Of a stretch of 47,075 bases of DNA, positions 31,901 through 39,613 are shown in pieces. Origin of the DNA: Candidatus Amphirhobacter heronislandensis (GTDB lineage: Bacteria > Pseudomonadota > Gammaproteobacteria > Tethybacterales > Tethybacteraceae). The first letter of the stretch is position 1. Each line of letters begins with the position of its first letter. The translations under genes and the position numbers were made by a program. The notes beneath the pieces were generated by a model that saw only the letters and a program-made list of their open reading frames with translations, searched no databases and was not told the DNA's origin. Location of the stretch: contig MEIE01000005.1 in the NCBI GenBank assembly GCA_001750625.1, positions 1 to 47,075 of the forward strand, in the 5' to 3' direction.

Positions 31901-32711
31901 ACTGGCGCGGCTGCTGGACGCGGTCGAGCTCAGGAGGCTGCGCGAGGAGGCGCGGCCGCGGCCGCCATTGCTGCGCTTCTTGCCGCCGGCGCGGATGGAC
32001 CGGCTGTGCGGCTTCATCGACGAAAGCAAGATGGACCGGCTGGTCAACCACCTCGACCCCGAGCGCATGGAGCTGCTGCTCGGCTTCACCGGCGCGCTGC
32101 GCGACCTGTTCGCGCGCAAGGACGCGGTCATCCGCGCCGGCGCGCGCCCGGACCCCGCCGATCCGCGCCGCGACGAGCTGCGGCGCGTCCTGCAGGCGCT
32201 CGGCTCCTGCTACGGCCTGGACCGGCGCCACGGCGTCCCCGAGCCGCAGCGCGCGCTGCCGCGCCTGCGCGAGCTCGCCGCGCTGCTCGAGACCGCATGC
32301 GACCCGGCCGACGCCGCGGACGCGGGTTTCGCCCGCGAGGCGGCGCGCGCCCTGCTGCTAGCGGCGCACCCCCTGCTCCCGGGCCTGACGGCCGAGCTGT
32401 GGGCCGCGGCCGGCTTCAAGGGCCAGCCGCTCGACGCGCCCTGGCCGCAGGTCGCCGCGCGCAAGGGCAAAGCGCGGGCGCGGCAAACCTGCATCATCCA
32501 GGAAAACGGCGCCAAGCGGCTCGTCACCGAGCACGAGGCCGGCCTGGCCGCGGCGCAGGCCAAGCGGCTGGCGCGGCGGGAGATGGCAAGATACGTCCAT
32601 GACCGCGGCTACCCGAGCTACCCGCGGCCGGGCGAGCGCATCCTCCGGACCGAGCACGTCGAGCGGCCGCACGAGACGGTGATCAACTTCGTCCTGGGGC
32701 CGGCGCGATGA
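28917..32711 (+). CDS. LeuRS-like protein lacking HIGH and KMSKS, with inserted 38-aa repeat array (~1264 aa)
   Basis: ATGA overlap with leuS stop; [17 protein letters not shown]~[40 protein letters not shown]~[38 protein letters not shown]~[27 protein letters not shown]~[24 protein letters not shown]~AEELWAGLGYEG. Confidence 0.9.
   Translation: [1264 protein letters not shown]
30885..31730 (+). repeat. Coding tandem repeat, 114-bp (38-aa) units: 30885, 30999, 31113, (irregular 31227-31388), 31389, 31503, 31617
   Basis: Units [38 protein letters not shown] / [38 protein letters not shown] / [38 protein letters not shown] / [38 protein letters not shown] / [38 protein letters not shown] / [38 protein letters not shown]. 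Confidence 0.85.
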
Positions 32712-33160
32712 GGCGCGCGCTGCTGGCGGCGGCGCTGCTGCTGGCGGGCTGCGGCCTGCAGGCCTACGACCCGCGCGGCCTCGGCGCCGGGCCCTTCGAG
32801 ATCGACGCCGACAGCCCCGCGCTGGCCGCCGACCTGCGGCTGCGCATCGCCCGCCTCGAGGCGGCCGGCGGCCGGCCGATGCGGCTGCGGCTGGACGAGG
32901 GCTTCAGCAGCGGCCTCGCCTCGCGCGTCATCAAGGGCCACGCGACCAAGCGCGAGCTGCGCTACGAGCTCAGCTACGTCCTGTACGAGAACGGCGCCGA
33001 GCTGCACCGCGGCGACTTCAGCGCCAGCCAGGTCCTCGACAACGACGAGACCCTGCACCGCGCCAACCTGCTGAGCGACGAGCGCTTCATCGAGCAGGCG
33101 CGGCTGCGCGGCATCGACTACCTGCTCGTGGACCTGCGGCGGCGGCTCGGCGGCCTGTGA
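32708..33160 (+). CDS. lptE: LPS-assembly lipoprotein LptE
   Basis: Lipobox LLAGCG; conserved position leuS-lptE-holA; RELRYELSYVLYENGAEL, VLDNDE. Confidence 0.8.
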   Translation: MRRALLAAALLLAGCGLQAYDPRGLGAGPFEIDADSPALAADLRLRIARLEAAGGRPMRLRLDEGFSSGLASRVIKGHATKRELRYELSYVLYENGAELHRGDFSASQVLDNDETLHRANLLSDERFIEQARLRGIDYLLVDLRRRLGGL

Positions 33161-34170
33161 TCGACAGCGAAAAGCTTGGGAGGCACCTCGCCGAGGACGA
33201 GCTGGCCCCGGCCTACCTGGTCACCAGCGACCAGCCCTACCTGCAGGGCCAGGACCGCGACGCGCTGCGGGCCGCCTTCGCCTGCGAGGAGCGGCACCTG
33301 TTCTTCGGCGACGCCAAGGACGCGGTCGCCGAGGCCGCCGCCGTCGCCGCGACCGGCAGCCTGTTCAGCTCGTCGGTGCTGGTCGAGCTGCTGTATCCCG
33401 GCGAGATCGCCGAAAAGGCCGCGGCCGAGCTCGTCGAGCTCGCCGAAACGGCCGCCGCGAACAATGTCAGGCTGCTGGTCGGCTGCGCCGGCCTGAGCCG
33501 GCCGCGGAACTGGAAAAATCCCGCGCGGCTCGAGGAGGCCTTCACGCGGGTCAACCTCGCCGAGATCCCGGCGGCCCGGCTCGCGGGCTGGATCGAATCC
33601 CGCGCGACGCGCCTGGGCCTGCGGCTCGACCGCGAGGCCGCCGGCCTGCTGGCCGAGCTGCACGAGGGCAACCCCGACATGGCCGCGATGGAGCTCGAGA
33701 AGCTGCTGCTGCGGCACGGCGAGGAGCCGGTGGGCCTGGCCGAGCTGCAGGGCGGCGACGGCGCCGACCACAGCATCGACAGCGTCTTCAGCCTCAACGG
33801 CCACCTGGCGCGCTGCGACGCCCGCCGGACCATCCGGGCGCTGCGGCACTTCCGCGCGACCCGCGAGGAGCCGACCCTCGTGGTCTGGAGCCTGGCCTCG
33901 CAGATCCGGGCGATGCGGGCGATGCAGGAGCGGACCAAGGCCTGGGGCTTTTTCCCGCCGGCGACGCGGCGGGCGATGCAGGACCTCGCGCGGCGGATGC
34001 CGCCCGCGCATTTATTAGAATTGAACGCCGCTTTAAGCCGTGCCGACCTTGCCGCCAAGGGCCTGCTCGGCCCCGGCGGCGACATCTGGCTCATCCTCGA
34101 ACGCTTCTGCGCCGCCTTCATCTATGCCGCCAAGCATGGCCGCCTCGTCCGCAAGCTCATCCGCAGCTGA
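33157..34170 (+). CDS. holA: DNA polymerase III delta subunit
   Basis: AYLVTSDQPYLQGQDRDALR, HEGNPDMAAMELEKLLL, position after lptE. Confidence 0.88.
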   Translation: MIDSEKLGRHLAEDELAPAYLVTSDQPYLQGQDRDALRAAFACEERHLFFGDAKDAVAEAAAVAATGSLFSSSVLVELLYPGEIAEKAAAELVELAETAAANNVRLLVGCAGLSRPRNWKNPARLEEAFTRVNLAEIPAARLAGWIESRATRLGLRLDREAAGLLAELHEGNPDMAAMELEKLLLRHGEEPVGLAELQGGDGADHSIDSVFSLNGHLARCDARRTIRALRHFRATREEPTLVVWSLASQIRAMRAMQERTKAWGFFPPATRRAMQDLARRMPPAHLLELNAALSRADLAAKGLLGPGGDIWLILERFCAAFIYAAKHGRLVRKLIRS

Positions 34171-35407
34171 CCCCGCCGCGGCGCTCGACGCCCTCGTCGC
34201 CGCCAAGGGGCCCCTGGCCAGCTCGGCCGCCGCTCAGCGCGACGATGCCATCGAGCGCTTCGAGGCCAACCTCGAGCAGGCGCGGGCCGAGATCCAGGAG
34301 GCCAACGCCGCCGAATGCGCCCGGGCCGAGGCCGACGGCCTGAGCGCGCCCTTGCTGCGGCGCCTGCGCCTCGACGGCCGCCACTACGACGGCATGCTGG
34401 CGTCGCTGCGGGCGCTGCGCGCCCTGCCCGACCCCATCGGCGGCGTCTTCGATGAAAGCGAGCAGCCCTCGGGCATCACCACGGCGCGCATGCGGGTGCC
34501 GCTGGGGGTGATCTGCTTCATCTACGAATCGCGGCCGGCGGTGACCGCCGACGGCGCCGCGCTGTGCGTCAAGTCCGGCAACGCCGCCATCCTGCGCGGC
34601 GGCAAGGAGGCGCTGCAGAGCAACCTGCTGATCGCCGCCCAGATGGACCGGGCGCTGAAAGAAGCCGGCCTGCCGGCGGCGGTCGCGATGCTGCCGACCG
34701 CCGACCGGGCGCCGCTGGACGCCATCTTAGCCGACCCCCGCATCGACATGGTGATCCCGCGCGGCGGGCCGGGACTGGTGCGCAAGGTCAAGGAGACCGC
34801 GCGCTGCATGGTGCTCGCCCACCTCGACGGCAACTGCCACGTCTACGTCGCGGCCAGCGCCGACCTCGCGATGGCGCGGCGCATCGCCGTCAACGCCAAG
34901 ATCGGCAATCCGAGCACCTGCAACGCGGCCGAGTCGCTGCTGGTGCACGAGGACGCCGCGGCCGCATTGCTGCCGCCGCTGGCGGCCGAGCTCGCGGCAA
35001 AAGGCGTCGTCCTGCGCGGCTGCGAAGCGACCCGGGCGCTGCTTGGCGACGCGGCCGAGGCGGCGGCCGAGGAGGACTGGGGCCGCGAGTACCTCGACCT
35101 GGTCCTGTCGTGCAAAATCGTCCCGGACACCGCCGCGGCGATCGCCTGGATCAACCGCTACGGCTCGCACCACACCGACTGCATCGTGAGCGGAGACGCC
35201 GCCGAGCAGCAGCGCTTCTGCCGCGAGGTGGACTCGAGCTCGGTGCTGGTGAACACCTCGACCCGCTTCGCCGACGGCTACGAGTACGGCCTCGGCGCCG
35301 AGACCGGCATCTCGACCGGCAAGTTCCACGCCCGCGGCCCGGTGGGCCTCGAGGGCCTGACGACGGCCAAGTGGGTGGTCCGCAGCGCCGGCGCGGTCCG
35401 GGAGTGA
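34124..35407 (+). CDS. proA: Gamma-glutamyl phosphate reductase (alternative start 34136)
   Basis: RVPLGVICFIYESRPAVTADGAALCVKSGNAAILRGGKEA, NAKIGNPSTCNAAESLLVH, RFADGYEYGLGAETGISTGK. Confidence 0.96.
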   Translation: MPPSMAASSASSSAADPAAALDALVAAKGPLASSAAAQRDDAIERFEANLEQARAEIQEANAAECARAEADGLSAPLLRRLRLDGRHYDGMLASLRALRALPDPIGGVFDESEQPSGITTARMRVPLGVICFIYESRPAVTADGAALCVKSGNAAILRGGKEALQSNLLIAAQMDRALKEAGLPAAVAMLPTADRAPLDAILADPRIDMVIPRGGPGLVRKVKETARCMVLAHLDGNCHVYVAASADLAMARRIAVNAKIGNPSTCNAAESLLVHEDAAAALLPPLAAELAAKGVVLRGCEATRALLGDAAEAAAEEDWGREYLDLVLSCKIVPDTAAAIAWINRYGSHHTDCIVSGDAAEQQRFCREVDSSSVLVNTSTRFADGYEYGLGAETGISTGKFHARGPVGLEGLTTAKWVVRSAGAVRE

Positions 35408-35414
35408 GGCGGCG

Positions 35415-36821
35415 ATGGCCGAGCACAGCACCGACCGCATCGTCATCCTCGGCGCGGGGCGCTTCGGCGGCAGCATCGCCGAGAGCCTGGCGAAGACCAA
35501 GGCGATCCTGACGATCGTCGACGTCGACCCCGACAACGTCAGCGCGCTGCGCGACCGCAACATCGACGCGCGCTTTTTGACCGGCGACGCGACCTCGCCC
35601 GCGCTGCTGCGCAAGGCCGGCTGCGAGGACGCCGACGCCATCCTGGCGCTGACCAACCACGACATCACCAACCTGGCGGCCTGCCACATCTGCAGCACGC
35701 TGTTCGAGTCGAGCCGCGCGGTGCGCATCGCCAAGCTCGGCAGCCAGGAGCTGGTCGCCGACCGCGAGCTGCTGGCGAAGTTCGGCGTGACGCTGGGCTA
35801 CAACCCCGAGGAGATGGTCGCCGAGGAGTTCGTCAAGATCCTGCAGTTCACCGGCACCCGCGCCGTCCACAGCTACTGGAACAACAGCGTCAACGTCTTC
35901 GTCATCGGCGTCGGCGAGGACGACGGCCTCGCCGGCCGGACCCTGGCCGAGCTGCGCGGCGCCGGCGACCCCAAGGCCTTCAGGGTGGCCGCCGCGATCC
36001 GGGACCGGGAGCACCTGCCGGTCGCCGACGAGCTCGCGCTGCGGGAGCAGGACGAGCTGGTGGTGGTCTCGCAGCGGGACGAAGGCATCAGCGCGGTCAA
36101 CCGGCTGCGCGGCGACCAGCGCAGCGACAGCCGCAAGGTCTTCATCGCCGGCGGCACGACGGTCGGGCGGGCGATCGCGCAGCGGATCGAGAGCCGCTAC
36201 AGCGTGACGATGATCGAGCCCAGCCAGACCGCCTGCGCCGAGATGATCCAGCACCTCAACCAGACGGTCGTCGACCACGGCAACCCGACCGACGCCAACA
36301 TCCTGCGCAACGAGAACATCGAGGACGCCTACTACTTCTGCGCGGTCACCGGCCGGGACGAGGAGAACATCCTGTCGGCGCTGCTGGCGAAGGACATGGG
36401 CTGCCGCAAGGCCGCGGTGCTGGTGCAGCAGAACTCCTACAACGACGTGCTCTTCCACCACCGCATCGACACGGTGCTGTCGCCGGCGAACATCACCATC
36501 GGCACGATGCTCAAAGAAATGAGCGAGCGCAGCCGCGAAAGCATCCAGCACGTCGGCGACCACGGCGCCCAGCTGGTCGAGTTCAGCGTCAACGACCAGG
36601 CCCCGATCGTCGGCTCGGCCTTCGCGGGCATCGACTGGCCCGCCAACGTCGTTCCCTGCGTCCTGAGCTCCCGCTCCAAGCGCGACGGCGGCGGCCGGGC
36701 CAGCCAGCTGTTCGCCGACAGCCAGCAGGTCGTCAAGGCCGGCGACCGCATCATCGTCTATGTGACCGACGGCGACAGCCGCAGCGTCAACCGCCTGCTG
36801 GACGTGCCCTTCTACGTCTGA
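35415..36821 (+). CDS. trkA: Trk potassium uptake regulatory NAD-binding protein
   Basis: IVILGAGRFGGSIAESL, two KTN/TrkA-C modules, second Rossmann VFIAGGTTVGRAIAQ. Confidence 0.92.
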   Translation: MAEHSTDRIVILGAGRFGGSIAESLAKTKAILTIVDVDPDNVSALRDRNIDARFLTGDATSPALLRKAGCEDADAILALTNHDITNLAACHICSTLFESSRAVRIAKLGSQELVADRELLAKFGVTLGYNPEEMVAEEFVKILQFTGTRAVHSYWNNSVNVFVIGVGEDDGLAGRTLAELRGAGDPKAFRVAAAIRDREHLPVADELALREQDELVVVSQRDEGISAVNRLRGDQRSDSRKVFIAGGTTVGRAIAQRIESRYSVTMIEPSQTACAEMIQHLNQTVVDHGNPTDANILRNENIEDAYYFCAVTGRDEENILSALLAKDMGCRKAAVLVQQNSYNDVLFHHRIDTVLSPANITIGTMLKEMSERSRESIQHVGDHGAQLVEFSVNDQAPIVGSAFAGIDWPANVVPCVLSSRSKRDGGGRASQLFADSQQVVKAGDRIIVYVTDGDSRSVNRLLDVPFYV

Positions 36822-36832
36822 GGAAGCTCCCC

Positions 36833-38380
36833 GTGCCGGGCATCCCGAAATTCTTCCGGCTCCAGTCGAGCATGGTCAGCCCTTACGGCAAGGTGCTGAC
36901 GGTGTTCGGCGCGAGCATGCTGCCGCCGGCCGCCCTGGCCGCGATCGGCGGCTTCGACCCGCTGACCTTCCTCGCGCCGGCGGCGCTGGCGATCGGCGCC
37001 GGCCTGCTGTGCTGGTACTTCGGCCGCCGCGCCCAGCAGAACTTCAAGCCGCGGCACGCCTCGCTGCTGGTGATCCTCATCTGGTTCACGCTGCCGCTGT
37101 TCGGCGCGATTCCGCTGCTCGACCACACCGACCAGTCGCTCACCGACGCCTATTTCGAGGCGGTCTCGGGCCTGACGGCCTCCGGCGCGACCGTGCTCAG
37201 CGGCATCGAGTACCTGCCGGACTCGGTCAAGCTGTGGCGCGGCATCATGTCCTGGCTGGGCGGCATGGGCCTGATCGTGCTGGCGGTGGCGATCCTGCCT
37301 AACATCGGCCTCGGCGGCCGGCAGATGATGCGCTCGGAGATCACCGGCCCGAACAAGGACAGCGACCTGTCGCTGCAGATCGCGGAGACCGCGCGCGGCC
37401 TGTGGCTGATCTACGCCTCGCTGACGGCGCTGTGCGGGCTGTGCTACTGGCTCGCGGGCATGAACGAGCTCGACGCGACCGTGCACGCCTTCACCACCCT
37501 GGCGCTGGGCGGCTTCAGCAACTACGACGCGAGCTTCGGCCATTTCGATTCGCGGACGATCGAGGCGATCGCGATCTTCTTCATGCTGCTGGCCGGCTTC
37601 AACTTCGCGACCCACATCCTGCTGGTCCAGCGGCTCAGGCGGCCGGAGCGCTCGCCGCGGCTGGGCGCCGGCGGGCTGGCGCGGCTGCGCGGCCGCCTGT
37701 CCTACTACTTCGCGGGCTACCGCAACGACGTCGAGCTGCTGCCCTACATCTTCACCGCGGTGGCCGCCGCCGCGTTCGTCAGCCTGGCGCTGCACTACGG
37801 CGGCGTCTACGCCAGCGGCGGCGAGGCGCTGCGCCACGGCGTCTTCAACACGGTCTCGATCATCACCACCACCGGCTACGTCAGCAGCGACTTCTACGCC
37901 GCGTGGCCGCTGCACCTGAGCCTGCTGATCCTGCTGCTGGCGAACTTCTGCTCGTGCAGCGGCTCGACCGGCGGCGGCGTCAAGATGGTCCGGGCGCTGA
38001 CCTTCCTCCGCCGCACCAAGGTCGAGCAGGTGCGCATGCTGCACCACTACTCCTACACCCAGGTCAAGATCGGCGGCGGCATCGTCTCCGACAAGGTGGT
38101 GTCCTCGATCCTGTTCTTCATGATGACCTACGCGGCGACGATCGTGGTCGTGACGCTGCTGCTGCTCGCGAGCGACGCGAACATCGACCTGGTCACCAGC
38201 CTGTCGGCGGCGGTCGCGAGCGTCAGCAACACCGGCCCCGGCCTCGGCGCGGTCGGCCCGGGCGCCAACTACGCCATCCTCAACCCGCTGGCGACCGACA
38301 TCTGCTCGCTGGCGATGATCATGGGCCGGCTGGAGTTTCTGCTGTTTTTGCTGCTGTTCAGCCGCGACCTGTGGCGCTGA
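36833..38380 (+). CDS. trkH: Trk/Ktr potassium transporter membrane subunit
   Basis: AVSGLTASGATVL, SWLGGMGLIVLAVAILP, TLALGGFSN, SCSGSTGGGVKM selectivity-filter-like loops. Confidence 0.93.
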   Translation: MPGIPKFFRLQSSMVSPYGKVLTVFGASMLPPAALAAIGGFDPLTFLAPAALAIGAGLLCWYFGRRAQQNFKPRHASLLVILIWFTLPLFGAIPLLDHTDQSLTDAYFEAVSGLTASGATVLSGIEYLPDSVKLWRGIMSWLGGMGLIVLAVAILPNIGLGGRQMMRSEITGPNKDSDLSLQIAETARGLWLIYASLTALCGLCYWLAGMNELDATVHAFTTLALGGFSNYDASFGHFDSRTIEAIAIFFMLLAGFNFATHILLVQRLRRPERSPRLGAGGLARLRGRLSYYFAGYRNDVELLPYIFTAVAAAAFVSLALHYGGVYASGGEALRHGVFNTVSIITTTGYVSSDFYAAWPLHLSLLILLLANFCSCSGSTGGGVKMVRALTFLRRTKVEQVRMLHHYSYTQVKIGGGIVSDKVVSSILFFMMTYAATIVVVTLLLLASDANIDLVTSLSAAVASVSNTGPGLGAVGPGANYAILNPLATDICSLAMIMGRLEFLLFLLLFSRDLWR

Positions 38381-38420
38381 GCCGGCCCGGCCGCCCTGGC
38401 CGCCGGTTTCGGGGGCATTT

Positions 38421-38435
38421 GGCGTAAAATACGCC
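38421..38435. promoter_or_regulatory. Palindromic promoter element GGCGTAAAATACGCC upstream of aapJ (contains -10 TAAAAT)
   Basis: Perfect 6+3+6 inverted repeat, ~37 nt upstream of ATG 38472. Confidence 0.5.
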
Positions 38436-38471
38436 GCAACCTATCCAATCCACCTACGGACAGAGGGGAAA

Positions 38472-39506
38472 ATGAAACAAAAATCCATCATCATCAGCGT
38501 CCTGGCGGCCGGCATGGCCGCGGCGGGCGCGGCGTCCGCCCAGACCATCGACTCGGTCAAGGGCCGGAACGAGCTGGTCTGCGGGGTCTCCGGCGGACTG
38601 GCCGGCTTCTCGGCTCCGGACGACAGCGGCCGCATGCAGGGCCTGGACGCGGACTACTGCTACGGCCTGGCCGCGGCGATCCTGGGCCCGAACGGCAACG
38701 TGCGCTTCGTCAACCTGACGGCCAAGGAGCGCTTCGAGGCCCTGGCTTCGGGCGAGGTCGACGTGCTGTCGCGGAACACCACGCACACGCTGACGCGCGA
38801 CGCGTCGCTGGGCCTGAACTTCACCTACTACAACTTCATCGACGGCCAGGCCTTCATGGTCTACAAGAGCCTCGGCGTCAGCAGCGCCCTGGACCTTGAC
38901 GGCGCGCGCGTCTGCGTGCAGTCGGGCACCACGACCGAAGCGAACATGGCGGACTTCTTCCGGACCAACAACATGAGCTACGAGCAGATCGCCTACGACA
39001 CCTCGCCGGACACGACCCAGGGCTTCGAGAACAACTACTGCGACGTCCTGAGCTCGGACACGTCCCAGCTGGCGTCGATCCGCTCGGAGCTGTCGAACCC
39101 CTCGGACGCGGTCATCCTGCCTGAAGTCATCTCGAAAGAGCCGCTCGGACCGGTGGTCCGGCAGGGCGACGACGAGTTCTTCAACCTGGCGAAGTGGGTG
39201 CTGTACGCGGTGCTCAACGCCGAAGAGCTCGGCATCACCCAGGCCAACGTCGACCAGCACCGCGGCAACGCGGACGCTGACCCGGCGATCAAGCGCCTGG
39301 TCGGCACCGAAGGCGGCATGTGCAAGCTGATCAGCTCCAAGCTGGACGACGCCTGCCTGTACAACGTCGTCAAGACGATCGGCAACTACGGCGAGTCCTA
39401 CGAGCGCCACGTGGGCGCGAACACCCCGCTCGGCATCAACCGCGAAGGCACGCCGAACGCGCTGTGGTCCAAAGGAGGCCTGCTGTACGCGCCGCCCCTG
39501 CGGTAG
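38472..39506 (+). CDS. aapJ: General L-amino acid ABC transporter substrate-binding protein
   Basis: RNELVCGVSGGLAGFSAPDDSGRMQGLDADYCYGLAAAIL, NTTHTLTRD, followed by aapQMP. Confidence 0.92.
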   Translation: MKQKSIIISVLAAGMAAAGAASAQTIDSVKGRNELVCGVSGGLAGFSAPDDSGRMQGLDADYCYGLAAAILGPNGNVRFVNLTAKERFEALASGEVDVLSRNTTHTLTRDASLGLNFTYYNFIDGQAFMVYKSLGVSSALDLDGARVCVQSGTTTEANMADFFRTNNMSYEQIAYDTSPDTTQGFENNYCDVLSSDTSQLASIRSELSNPSDAVILPEVISKEPLGPVVRQGDDEFFNLAKWVLYAVLNAEELGITQANVDQHRGNADADPAIKRLVGTEGGMCKLISSKLDDACLYNVVKTIGNYGESYERHVGANTPLGINREGTPNALWSKGGLLYAPPLR

Positions 39507-39560
39507 CAGCGGCGCGGCGGACCGCGCTGTCATGGGCAGCATGCGGTCCCATCTGACTGG

Positions 39561-39613
39561 CCGCCGCCCCGCGGGGCGGCGGCGGGCGGCCCGCGCAGGC
39601 GGGCCGCTTTTTT
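39561..39613 (+). terminator. Two consecutive GC hairpins, the second followed by TTTTTT (intrinsic terminator/attenuator between aapJ and aapQ)
   Basis: CCGCCGCCCC-GC-GGGGCGGCGG (39561-39582) and GCGGCCCGC-GCAG-GCGGGCCGC-TTTTTT (39586-39613). Confidence 0.85.

Noticed and set aside
28926-32231. 1101-aa minus-strand ORF antisense to the LeuRS-like gene (likewise 11838-15044, 26368-28890, 43065-45746)
   Set aside because: GC-rich antisense frames with low-complexity Arg/Ala/Gly/Val/Asp translations and no domains; they lie opposite confidently identified genes.
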